Below are positions 1-5,638 of a stretch of 35,003 bases of DNA, in pieces (the first letter of the stretch is position 1; every line of letters begins with the position of its first letter). The stretch is from positions 1 through 35,003 of the IMG/VR virus record IMGVR_UViG_3300042731_001024. One strand, given 5' to 3'. The position numbers and the translations under genes were made by a program. The DNA comes from a virus. Under the pieces are notes generated by a model, which was not told the DNA's origin, did not search any database, and worked only from the letters and a program-made list of their open reading frames with translations.

Positions 1-382
1 CATTTATATTCGCCTTTCTTATTTTTGAACCAGCACCTGAAGCGAATCGTGCTGTACCTCTTGCCATCCGAATCGCCATTTTTGATTTAGATGGGTCGGG
101 GTCATAATATGCTTCGTCAATATAGACGATGGAATGTTCGGTTAGTGCGAGTTCCTCTTCGTCTAAGAATTCGATGAGCATTCTACCGTTACCAGTTCGT
201 GCTTCATCGTATATGAGTACATCACTTCCTTGTGACACTTCAGTGTCATTGTTGTCACGAATTAACGTACCAACACCTGAGTACTCTTTAACATCACCTA
301 TGGGGTTAGCGTGAACTAACCCCACCAATGATAAATTAAGAATCGTTAGCTGAATCTTTTTGATTAAGTTGGATAACTGCAT
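1..382 (-). CDS. FecR-domain exported protein (3' end outside window)
   Basis: The reading frame opens with an ATG at 382 and stays open to base 1, giving 127 codons without a stop. It overlaps the end of the curlin-like gene by 47 nt in another frame. Residues 1-25 look like a signal peptide with a basic start (SNLIKK), a hydrophobic core and a VHA cleavage site. The following residues, roughly 30-120, match a FecR domain: GTLIRDN, a TGNGRMLIEF segment, EHSIVYIDE, then a YDPDPSKSKMAIRMARGTARF stretch. In bacterial FecR proteins these segments form small beta repeats in the periplasm. I infer a periplasmic partner of the CsgG/CsgF/curlin-like set because it is last in that gene run. Its function is unknown, and no cognate FecI sigma factor is visible. 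Confidence 0.72.
   Translation of the reverse strand, partial: MQLSNLIKKIQLTILNLSLVGLVHANPIGDVKEYSGVGTLIRDNNDTEVSQGSDVLIYDEARTGNGRMLIEFLDEEELALTEHSIVYIDEAYYDPDPSKSKMAIRMARGTARFASGAGSKIRKANIN
301..324 (-). other. Perfect 9-bp hairpin inside the FecR-like gene
   Basis: TGGGGTTAG and CTAACCCCA flank a 6-nt loop. The hairpin lies within the codons for the end of the predicted signal peptide, about 60 nt after the start codon. No T-run follows on the minus strand, so it is not an obvious terminator. It could slow translation or attenuate transcription (inference). Confidence 0.45.
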
Positions 383-1070
383 TGTCTGAAGTAACATCTA
401 ATACAATGATACCAGCAGGACTTGAACATCCTGTTGCACCTGTTGGACAAGTACCTGATATCTGATTTATATCTACGTCAGCACTATCACCAGTTAAGTC
501 AACTGTAAGTGAATGTGCTTCGTCATTCTGCAATGTGTTAATGTTATTTGAATCTCCAGTAACTTCGAAGTTCCATACAACATCATCACTCTCCCAATCT
601 ATATCAAAAACGTTTGAACTACCGATTAGAATCAAATCTGCATCTAATCTTTCTGCACTAAAAGCATAACCTTGGTCAAGGTCGAATGTATTACTCGAAC
701 CTGTAACGTCAAAGTTAATATCTGAACTGTCAGCACTTCCGATATATCCAATATTCCAATCGACTTCATTTGAGTCACCAGTAAAGTCCAATTTATAGAC
801 TGAACTATCTGACACAACAGGCCCAAATAGAACGTTGTTATTTCCTACGAAATCTAAATCAAATTCTAAACTAGAACCAGTGATACTCATTGCAGATAAA
901 CTACCTGAACTTGCATCGTCACCACCAACTTTGTTACCAAAACCTATTTGGTCTACGTAAAGTTTTAAGGTGTCACCAGTCTGAGTGATTTTGATTTCGT
1001 TATCATCAGTGGATTGTGCGAAAACTAAAGATGTCGACATTAATAAAATTAAACTAATTAGTTTCTTCAT
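336..1070 (-). CDS. Secreted curlin-like (CsgA/CsgB-like) repeat protein, candidate amyloid substrate
   Basis: The 244-aa protein starts at an ATG with an AAGGA ribosome site and begins with a signal peptide (MKKLISLILL..., cleavage near VFA at residue 18). The mature part is acidic and made of about eight imperfect units of 20-27 residues. Each has alternating hydrophobic residues around a G-x-x-N or G-x-S turn: GFGNKV, GNNNVL, GDSNEV, GSSNTF, GSSNVF, GDSNNI, GDSADV. Curlin repeats of CsgA/CsgB share this G-x-x-N core but normally carry flanking Gln/Ser ladders. Here Q appears mainly near the C-terminus (INQ, QLNQ). A CPTGATGC loop holds the only two cysteines. It sits directly after csgG and overlaps it by 17 nt. 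I infer that it is the substrate of the phage CsgG/CsgF pore; amyloid formation is not proven. A generic beta-solenoid is the alternative. Confidence 0.68.
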   Translation of the reverse strand: MKKLISLILLMSTSLVFAQSTDDNEIKITQTGDTLKLYVDQIGFGNKVGGDDASSGSLSAMSITGSSLEFDLDFVGNNNVLFGPVVSDSSVYKLDFTGDSNEVDWNIGYIGSADSSDINFDVTGSSNTFDLDQGYAFSAERLDADLILIGSSNVFDIDWESDDVVWNFEVTGDSNNINTLQNDEAHSLTVDLTGDSADVDINQISGTCPTGATGCSSPAGIIVLDVTSDNAVIQLNQKDSANDS

Positions 1071-2034
1071 TTTCGATTTCCTTTTCGATTAAAGGATGTT
1101 TAGCATTTGCACCGTTATATTGATGTGGGTGCCTATGTCCATCCTCGATTACCCAATAGCCTCTATCATGCCCTTGGTATATTAATTCCAGCACCGCCGC
1201 TTCAATTGCAGTTCTCACTGCATATGTTACGGATTCATTATTACCCACACCGTCTTCATACTCCACTAGTTGAGTACCTTGTTCTATAAACCTGAAGACA
1301 TCTCCAGTAGAACCATAAGAAAGGATAGTCTTTCTTGTTTGGACGTTCAATAATACTTCACCAGTTAAAACAGACACAGCTCTCATAGAAACGGTTACTG
1401 CATCTCTCCTATACTGTTTTACATATCCAATGCCAAGTGTCCTTGCGCCTCGTCCACCTGACTCTAAATTGGTATCATAACCAATTACTCCCCCTTCTAT
1501 TATCATACCAGCGAATAGAAGTGGTTGTAAACCTTGTGGGGTTTCCCCCGTTGACCTTGCGTAGTCGTCTCTTGCACTACGTATAATTTGTCTCTCACGA
1601 ACTAGATGGTCAATCCCGTTCCTTTCTGCAACTCTAAACCATGTACCACCACCTGCTGTCTTGAGTGCATCGATAACCATCTCGACACCACCTTGCGTGA
1701 CTGCAGTTGAGAAGTCTGCAATTCCTTCTCTTGCCTTTCGTTGACCAGTCTTATCTTGAAACTGATACACTGCAACGATAGGTCTTTCTTGTGCTTTAGG
1801 TAAAGCAAGAAGTTCTAGATAACTTGGTAGTTTTACAACTTCGGGATTATCGACACAAATATATTTTCTTGCCATCGATTTTTGTACACCCGTTACTACG
1901 TCCTTATTCCATCCTTCAGCATACTTTCCAGCACGGTCATTACAATCTCTAGGTTGGTCACTCCACTGAGGGAATGAAGCACAGCCTGTCAACAAAATGA
2001 CACTCAGTAGTAGGGAATGCAATTTACGTACCAT
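1054..2034 (-). CDS. csgG: CsgG-like outer-membrane curli secretion lipoprotein
   Basis: The 326-aa protein starts at an ATG with a GGAGG ribosome site 6 nt upstream. Residues 1-18 form a lipoprotein signal with lipobox LTGC (Cys18). The body follows the CsgG family closely: VAVYQFQDKTGQ, the FSTAVTQG segment, VERQ-like VRERQIIRSARD, an IIEGGVIGYDTN strand, the SGGRGARTLGIG hairpin, KTILSYGSTGDVFRFIE and a C-terminal GHDRGYW motif. In Escherichia coli, CsgG is a nonameric lipid-anchored beta-barrel pore that exports curlin subunits across the outer membrane. The length is about 50 residues over the usual, through an N-terminal insert rich in charged residues and a longer C-terminus. It lies between csgF and the curlin-like gene, as expected for a working export unit. 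A phage role in lysis, superinfection exclusion or cell aggregation is possible but unproven. Confidence 0.93.
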   Translation of the reverse strand: MVRKLHSLLLSVILLTGCASFPQWSDQPRDCNDRAGKYAEGWNKDVVTGVQKSMARKYICVDNPEVVKLPSYLELLALPKAQERPIVAVYQFQDKTGQRKAREGIADFSTAVTQGGVEMVIDALKTAGGGTWFRVAERNGIDHLVRERQIIRSARDDYARSTGETPQGLQPLLFAGMIIEGGVIGYDTNLESGGRGARTLGIGYVKQYRRDAVTVSMRAVSVLTGEVLLNVQTRKTILSYGSTGDVFRFIEQGTQLVEYEDGVGNNESVTYAVRTAIEAAVLELIYQGHDRGYWVIEDGHRHPHQYNGANAKHPLIEKEIENEETN

Positions 2035-2036
2035 TT

Positions 2037-2516
2037 CTAGCCTCCATCGGGGTCTTGTGCAAAATTACCAGTTCCTACAGGTATTTCTACAATAGTTTCA
2101 GAACCATCTTCTGCAACGATTGTTAGTCTGATAAACTCAGCACCTGATTCATCGGTAATAACTTCCCATGTGATAGTGTTTCCTTCTAGAATAAAGGAAC
2201 CGAATCCAGCAGGATTATCATTTGCAAACATAGACTCAACTAATTGTTTTGCAAACTGAGCATAGATTCTGCTTTCTAGGTTACGTATAAATTTAGCGAG
2301 TGTAGAGTTTTCTGCTTCTCTCTCTGCTGCTTTACGAGCAGCCTCAAGAGAATCCTCTATCGCCTTTTTACGTGAATGTTCTTGGTTCTCGATTGTAAGA
2401 TAATGGGCACCAGTGCCTATTCCCGAGAAACTTGGGTTTTTAAACTTATGAACGATTTCCGTAGCGGATGCGTTTACCCCTACGAACATCATTGTGATTA
2501 ATAGTATCTTTTGCAT
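2037..2516 (-). CDS. csgF: CsgF-like curli assembly factor
   Basis: I chose the ATG at 2516 (159 aa) because it has a GGAG site 8 nt upstream and gives a clean signal peptide (MQKILLITMM..., cleavage near NASA at residue 18). The mature N-terminus reads IVHKFKNPSFSG, the CsgF hallmark F-x-N-P-x-F segment that plugs the CsgG pore, followed by an alanine- and glutamate-rich helix (about 45-85) and a beta-rich C-terminal half (ITWEVITDE, FIRLTIVAEDG, TIVEIPVGTG) as in CsgF. In E. coli, CsgF binds CsgG and couples secretion to nucleation at the cell surface. The stop is 2 nt before the csgG start, so the pair is translationally linked. Its first 71 nt overlap the end of the radical SAM gene. Confidence 0.9.
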   Translation of the reverse strand: MQKILLITMMFVGVNASATEIVHKFKNPSFSGIGTGAHYLTIENQEHSRKKAIEDSLEAARKAAEREAENSTLAKFIRNLESRIYAQFAKQLVESMFANDNPAGFGSFILEGNTITWEVITDESGAEFIRLTIVAEDGSETIVEIPVGTGNFAQDPDGG

Positions 2517-3312
2517 ATAAAATCTCCACAGCATTAATAAGTTCTACACCTTTTTTGTAATTCTTAGAATCAACTTCGGGTTTTAGACTTGACCAATTCT
2601 CCATCTTCGGAGGCCATGGACATTTCTTACACATGTCTAAAGGAGTGTCACGTTCTACATAACTTACAACATCCTCTAAGTTTTCATAACTACACAAATC
2701 TGATTTTTCATTCATCGAGATTGTGCAATGATATAATCCCTCATTGGTTAATGTTAGGCAATTATCTTTTTGCCAACATGCATTCCAATTTTCTTCTGCC
2801 GTATTCTGTTTACCTTCCCCATATTGTTCAAACATATTCTGAGGCCAGTATTCAATGTCGACATACTTTTTTAAATGTTCATGTAATCCTGAATGTACAA
2901 TCTTTTCATCGATTGGCATATTTGGATACACCGACATTATTACATTATCAAACAATTTAGTTGTTTCTATTACACTAGGTGTAAAATTCAATCCGTTTGT
3001 TACAAGAGTCAGTTTCTTGTATAGCCCCTTTTGAGTTCTCAAGTAGGTAACTATATCGTTAAACTGTTTGTGTAGTGTCGGTTCACCACCCAAAATTTTT
3101 AACTCTTGAACAGTAACACATAATCTGTTCAAGTTTGCAACTATGTCTTTGACATCTTGTAGTGTCATAAGACCTATTGTTACTTTACCCTTATAATCTA
3201 AAACACTACATCCTTTGCAGTTTAGATTACAAGCATTAATAATGTATAAGTCGTAACTACCTTTTAGTAGTTTTCTTTTTTGTTTGTTCAAGGGCTTTCT
3301 CTGCTTCTGCAT
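2446..3312 (-). CDS. Radical SAM protein with SPASM-like C-terminal cysteines
   Basis: The protein carries the radical SAM cluster motif CNLNCKGC (C-x3-C-x2-C, about residues 28-35 from the ATG at 3312), an ILGGEPTLH segment for SAM binding and a TNGLNF strand. This is the expected order of a radical SAM barrel. The last third has extra cysteines (ACWQKDNC, HCTIS, LCSY, MCKKCPW), resembling SPASM or Twitch regions that hold auxiliary iron-sulfur clusters in peptide-modifying enzymes. No substrate is identifiable. The start is uncertain. An upstream GTG/TTG-type start would extend it to about 3354, and ATG 3312 already overlaps the previous gene by 56 nt. The 3' end overlaps csgF by 71 nt. The position in the curli-like run suggests modification of a co-encoded protein, which is inference. 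Confidence 0.82.
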   Translation of the reverse strand: MQKQRKPLNKQKRKLLKGSYDLYIINACNLNCKGCSVLDYKGKVTIGLMTLQDVKDIVANLNRLCVTVQELKILGGEPTLHKQFNDIVTYLRTQKGLYKKLTLVTNGLNFTPSVIETTKLFDNVIMSVYPNMPIDEKIVHSGLHEHLKKYVDIEYWPQNMFEQYGEGKQNTAEENWNACWQKDNCLTLTNEGLYHCTISMNEKSDLCSYENLEDVVSYVERDTPLDMCKKCPWPPKMENWSSLKPEVDSKNYKKGVELINAVEILYAKDTINHNDVRRGKRIRYGNRS

Positions 3313-3559
3313 CCTTGAGTACTTCTTGTCTTGCACGATACTCAAGAACGACATCGACTTTCTGTTGTAACCTAATCATATCTTGGTCTAACATACGAGT
3401 TTGGTCGATAACACGAATCAATGCCATATGCATTTCTTCCATTTCGGGGTCTATCTTTTCTCCGATAAACCACCACACATAATATATGAAATAACCCATG
3501 CCCATCGCCATGACGATTGGGAATCCGTACTGAGAGACTAAACTAATTACATCTTCCAT
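3257..3559 (-). CDS. Small membrane protein, UviB/BhlA-like (paralog 2)
   Basis: The 100-aa protein starts at the ATG at 3559, which shares bases with the TGA of the preceding gene (TGATG). It begins MEDVISLVSQYGFPI, followed by one membrane segment (about residues 13-33, with MAMGMGYFIYYVWWFI). A charged helical, probably coiled-coil region follows (MIRLQQKVDVVLEYRA), ending in a lysine tail (KKKTTKR). The N-terminal GFP-then-transmembrane pattern resembles UviB/BhlA holin-like proteins. It shares start sequence, length and architecture with its upstream neighbour, so the two look like a tandem duplication. A lysis role fits the location near a holin-like gene but is not demonstrated. Confidence 0.72.
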   Translation of the reverse strand: MEDVISLVSQYGFPIVMAMGMGYFIYYVWWFIGEKIDPEMEEMHMALIRVIDQTRMLDQDMIRLQQKVDVVLEYRARQEVLKDAEAEKALEQTKKKTTKR

Positions 3560-3855
3560 CAATCTCTCCTTACGTCAAGTTTTCCATCTTCTATAAAATT
3601 TTCAGCACGTGCAACTCTCTCGATGTCGGGTCTAAGTTCTAATGCGGCTGATACCAACATATCAATCTTAATCATTTCATTCGACATCGTTCTTGCACGA
3701 TTTTCTAGAGACTTACAGAACATAGTTAACGTTTTTATTTGGTCAACTATACCCTCTAGTATCTGCTTGATTACTAGGAATATAAAGAATCCCATAACGA
3801 GACCACCCGCTACTGGAAATCCTAATTCACTTATCAATAATACTACGTCTTCCAT
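3559..3855 (-). CDS. Small membrane protein, UviB/BhlA-like (paralog 1)
   Basis: The 98-aa protein starts at ATG 3855. It begins MEDVVLLISELGFPVAGG and has a single hydrophobic segment (about residues 10-38, GLVMGFFIFLVIKQIL). A helical region with alternating charges follows (ENRARTMSNEMIKIDMLVSAALELRPD). It is the first gene after a terminator and a TATAAATA late box. That box ends only 6 nt before the ATG, so there is no room for a normal Shine-Dalgarno site, only a weak AGG. It pairs with the following paralog. Hetero-oligomer formation or a holin/antiholin relation are possible readings, neither shown by sequence alone. Confidence 0.7.
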   Translation of the reverse strand: MEDVVLLISELGFPVAGGLVMGFFIFLVIKQILEGIVDQIKTLTMFCKSLENRARTMSNEMIKIDMLVSAALELRPDIERVARAENFIEDGKLDVRRD

Positions 3856-3861
3856 ACCTAC

Positions 3862-3869
3862 TATTTATA
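3862..3869 (-). promoter_or_regulatory. Late promoter box TATAAATA
   Basis: The sequence is a perfect match to the T4 late consensus. It directly follows the T-run of the terminator at 3870-3899 and lies 6 nt upstream of the ATG at 3855. With T4 spacing, the transcript would start 1 nt before the start codon. Confidence 0.75.
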
Positions 3870-3899
3870 TAAAAAAAGGGGCAACCGAAGTCGCCCCTT
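3870..3899 (-). terminator. Rho-independent terminator with UUCG tetraloop
   Basis: On the minus strand, AAGGGGC and GCCCCTT frame an inner G-A-C / G-U-U helix capped by C(UUCG)G, giving about 10 bp. A T7 tract follows. It ends transcription coming from the holin-like and SAP-like genes, and the late promoter box begins at once after the tract. Confidence 0.9.
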
Positions 3900-3927
3900 A
3901 AGGTTTGTCATATTTACTTTATAGTAT

Positions 3928-4179
3928 TTACTTAGCAGATGATATCTGTTTGATAACTTCTGCTTTTGTACCTGACTTCTTAACCTTAATATTCTTCTTT
4001 TCAGCAAGGTCGAACAACTGTTGCTTTGTCAATTTCTTGAGTTGTGCAACACTTGGGACATCACTTTTTGGTTTTGGAGCAGGTTTAACTGGTACTTCAG
4101 GCACCTCTTTGGTGTCTTGGTACAGTTTAAAGCCGACTGCGATTATTATCACAACGACTAATCCTATCAAAAATTCCAT
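3928..4179 (-). CDS. Membrane-anchored small protein with SAP/HeH-like helical domain
   Basis: The 83-aa protein has a start ATG preceded by a TAGGAG-type site. Residues 2-19 form one membrane segment (FLIGLVVVIIIAVGF). A proline-rich linker follows (EVPEVPVKPAPKPK), then a lysine-rich domain from about residue 45: LKKLTKQQLFDLAEKK, then KKSGTKAEVIKQI. This LxKLTxxELxxLAxxxxI...TKAExIxxI pattern is typical of SAP, HeH or Rho N-terminal-like helix-extension-helix folds that bind nucleic acid. The combination suggests a membrane-tethered DNA- or RNA-binding protein, or a structural lysis accessory. Its function is unknown. It lies between the holin-like gene and the UUCG terminator. Confidence 0.68.
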   Translation of the reverse strand: MEFLIGLVVVIIIAVGFKLYQDTKEVPEVPVKPAPKPKSDVPSVAQLKKLTKQQLFDLAEKKNIKVKKSGTKAEVIKQISSAK

Positions 4180-4198
4180 AATATTCTCCTAGTTATAA

Positions 4199-4405
4199 CT
4201 ACTTATCCAATAGTGGATTTTTATCCTTCGCTTTACCAATTGCTAAAGCAAGAACTTCTAAATATTTATACACTTTTGCCCACAACTTATCGTCTGCAGG
4301 TGTTGGTGTTAATGCTACTATGACTGAACAAATTGATATTACAACTGGTACAATCATTAATAGATTCCAAATTCCCATAATAAAGTCTATAATTCCTTGG
4401 AACAT
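4199..4405 (-). CDS. Holin-like small membrane protein
   Basis: The 68-aa protein starts at an ATG with a strong AGGAGAGG site. It has one long or two short hydrophobic segments (about residues 2-32, MFQGIIDFIMGIWNLL then IVPVVISICSVIVAL). A short TPTPADDK turn follows, then an amphipathic helix, LWAKVYKYLEVLALAIGKAKDK. The ALTPTPxDDxxWxKxYKxxxxLALxIGKAKD pattern resembles small putative holins of marine phages. That resemblance is from memory and the assignment remains tentative. It is transcribed from the CTAAATA box just upstream and starts the envelope island downstream of regA. Confidence 0.62.
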   Translation of the reverse strand: MFQGIIDFIMGIWNLLMIVPVVISICSVIVALTPTPADDKLWAKVYKYLEVLALAIGKAKDKNPLLDK

Positions 4406-4433
4406 ATCCTCTCCTATTTTAATATTTGCATAT

Positions 4434-4440
4434 TATTTAG
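4434..4440 (-). promoter_or_regulatory. Probable late promoter box CTAAATA
   Basis: CTAAATA lies 28 nt before the ATG of the holin-like gene and 3 nt after the regA stop. The same heptamer recurs upstream of gp55, UvsY, the 73-aa gene after gene 23, and a 44-aa gene, which supports a variant late box. Confidence 0.55.
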
Positions 4441-4443
4441 GGT

Positions 4444-4848
4444 TTATGAGTTACCAATAGAGTATTTAGTGGTCAATTTCCAGTCGCCTTTCTCCTTGAA
4501 AGGTATGATTTTTATCTGACTTAGAGGTGCAACTGGGTCTAAAATCTTTGATTTGTCGACAACTTTCACTAAGTTCCATTGTTCTAATAATCCTATAATC
4601 GTATTACGTCTAGCGATGTCACTCTCTACAAGGTTTGATGGTTTGCCATCTAACTGAAACAGTTCCTTGAAGTGTACGATGTAGTACTTACCTCTCTTGT
4701 GTAAGATGTGACATGATTGAAAGAGTTCTTGTTCTCTACGTGAAGCGATTCCTATTCGTGATAAGGTTTCCCTTATTTTTAGGAAGTCATCTTTTTCGGG
4801 AAAGGTAACCTCGATTAGGTTCCCTATTAATTGTTCTTGGTCATTCAT
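4444..4848 (-). CDS. regA: RegA translational repressor
   Basis: I chose the ATG at 4848 (134 aa) because GGAG lies 5 nt upstream; a GTG at 4860 is less likely. The protein aligns along its length with T4 RegA (122 aa): IEVTFPEKDDFLKIRETLSRIGIA, FQSCHILHKRGKYYIVHFKEL, RRNTIIGLLEQWNLV, and a C-terminal DWKLTTKYSIGN. RegA binds translation-initiation regions of early mRNAs, including those of clamp and clamp-loader genes in T4, and blocks ribosome entry. The start overlaps the end of gp62 by 8 nt, as in the conserved 45-44-62-regA order. DNA polymerase gene 43, which follows regA in T4, does not follow here. Confidence 0.94.
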   Translation of the reverse strand: MNDQEQLIGNLIEVTFPEKDDFLKIRETLSRIGIASRREQELFQSCHILHKRGKYYIVHFKELFQLDGKPSNLVESDIARRNTIIGLLEQWNLVKVVDKSKILDPVAPLSQIKIIPFKEKGDWKLTTKYSIGNS

Positions 4849-5236
4849 TATCTCCACCACCAGTGTTCATTCTTTTCTTCAAATTTTGTACTTCTTTATC
4901 AGATAGCAGTTCCATATATTCTTTTGCTTTGTTATTACTTATCTGATAATAGTTTTTTATAACGTCAAGTTTTTTACTCACATATGGTTTTTGCCATTGT
5001 GAAAACCTTTGTCGTTTCCTAAGAGTATTTAGGAAAAACAGGTATTGAAGACGGTTCCCCGTCCCATGCCTGACGTTCATTTCATTTGAGAAATGAATAG
5101 AATCTTGGTGGTAGGATAAGGACTTATTTACGAGAAAAGGTTTGTAATCCTTTTCCTCGTATCCCTCTTCCATCAAGTCTTTCTTGGTGTAAGAAACTGA
5201 TTTGACAAAGTCAAACGGACTAGCCAAGTCTCTCAC
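4841..5236 (-). CDS. 62: Clamp-loader small subunit gp62
   Basis: The protein is 131 aa if the GTG at 5236 is used. A TTG at 5227 (128 aa) has a better spaced AGGGG site and is equally possible. Similarity to T4 gp62 (187 aa) is recognisable in SPFDFVKSVSYTKKDLM, KPFLVNKSLSYHQD, LRKRQRFSQWQKP and the C-terminal LSDKEVQNLKKRMNTGG. The shortened length is usual for marine T4-type phages. gp62 joins four gp44 subunits in the clamp loader that places gp45 on primer-template DNA. It overlaps the preceding 97-aa gene by 17 nt and regA by 8 nt. Confidence 0.85.
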   Translation of the reverse strand: MRDLASPFDFVKSVSYTKKDLMEEGYEEKDYKPFLVNKSLSYHQDSIHFSNEMNVRHGTGNRLQYLFFLNTLRKRQRFSQWQKPYVSKKLDVIKNYYQISNNKAKEYMELLSDKEVQNLKKRMNTGGGDNE

Positions 5237-5513
5237 CCCTATCTGCGAGTTGACCTTCTACTAATGATACAAGGTCTGTTCCTTTCTTGCCTTCGACAAG
5301 AACCATCTTACTGCCATCATCGAGTGTACGTTCAATACGTCCATCCATGTATTCAGTATCGACAACACCGTCTTTTACGGTGTGTTTCGTTTCTTCGGTT
5401 TCATACCACATAGAATCTAATCTATGAGCATGAATCGCTTTAACGTGATTTACATATTCTTCTGCTTTGAGAATCTTACGTTGGAGTTCTACTTTATCAT
5501 CATACTGACCCAT
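5220..5513 (-). CDS. Unknown 97-aa protein between gp44 and gp62
   Basis: The protein starts MGQYDDKVELQRKILKAEEYV. The ATG at 5513 overlaps the preceding stop (TAATG) and has a GGAG site. The N-terminal half is predicted helical. The middle has short charged strands (HTVKDGVVDTEYMDG, IERTLDDGSKMVLVEG), and the C-terminus is acidic to neutral. There are no cysteines, signal peptide or membrane segment. I do not recognise a family. Its position inside the clamp-loader operon suggests a replication-time role, which is inference only. Confidence 0.7.
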   Translation of the reverse strand: MGQYDDKVELQRKILKAEEYVNHVKAIHAHRLDSMWYETEETKHTVKDGVVDTEYMDGRIERTLDDGSKMVLVEGKKGTDLVSLVEGQLADRGERLG

Positions 5514-5638
5514 TATGTATTATCTCCATCCGTAGTTTTTACTTGGTGTTTCATAAACATTCTATTTGCTTGTTTTTGAAACGACCTCTCAATTATTTTA
5601 TCAAAAAACTTTTTAATCCGCTTTATAATTTTACCCAT
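5513..5638 (-). CDS. Unknown 41-aa basic protein
   Basis: A short ORF, MGKIIKRIKKFFDKIIERSF..., has its ATG sharing bases with the upstream TAA (TAATG) and its TAA overlapping the downstream ATG (TAATG). The first 20 residues form a strongly basic amphipathic helix; the tail is polar. Tight coupling on both sides supports translation. It could bind nucleic acid or membrane; no family is recognised. Confidence 0.6.
   Translation of the reverse strand: MGKIIKRIKKFFDKIIERSFQKQANRMFMKHQVKTTDGDNT

Noticed and set aside
129-314. Plus-strand ORF of 61 aa at the left edge
   Set aside because: It is antisense to the FecR-like frame, which has a signal peptide and domain pattern; the plus-strand product is Ser-rich with no features.
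2446-3312. Radical SAM gene as QueE (7-deazaguanine synthesis)
   Set aside because: The sequence is longer than QueE, has GGEPTLH with SPASM-like extra cysteines, and no other queuosine or deazaguanine gene is near.
4264-4271. TATAAATA inside the holin-like gene
   Set aside because: It matches the late box but lies in coding sequence 85 nt before the next gene, in a Lys-Tyr-Leu codon context; probably chance, though not excluded.
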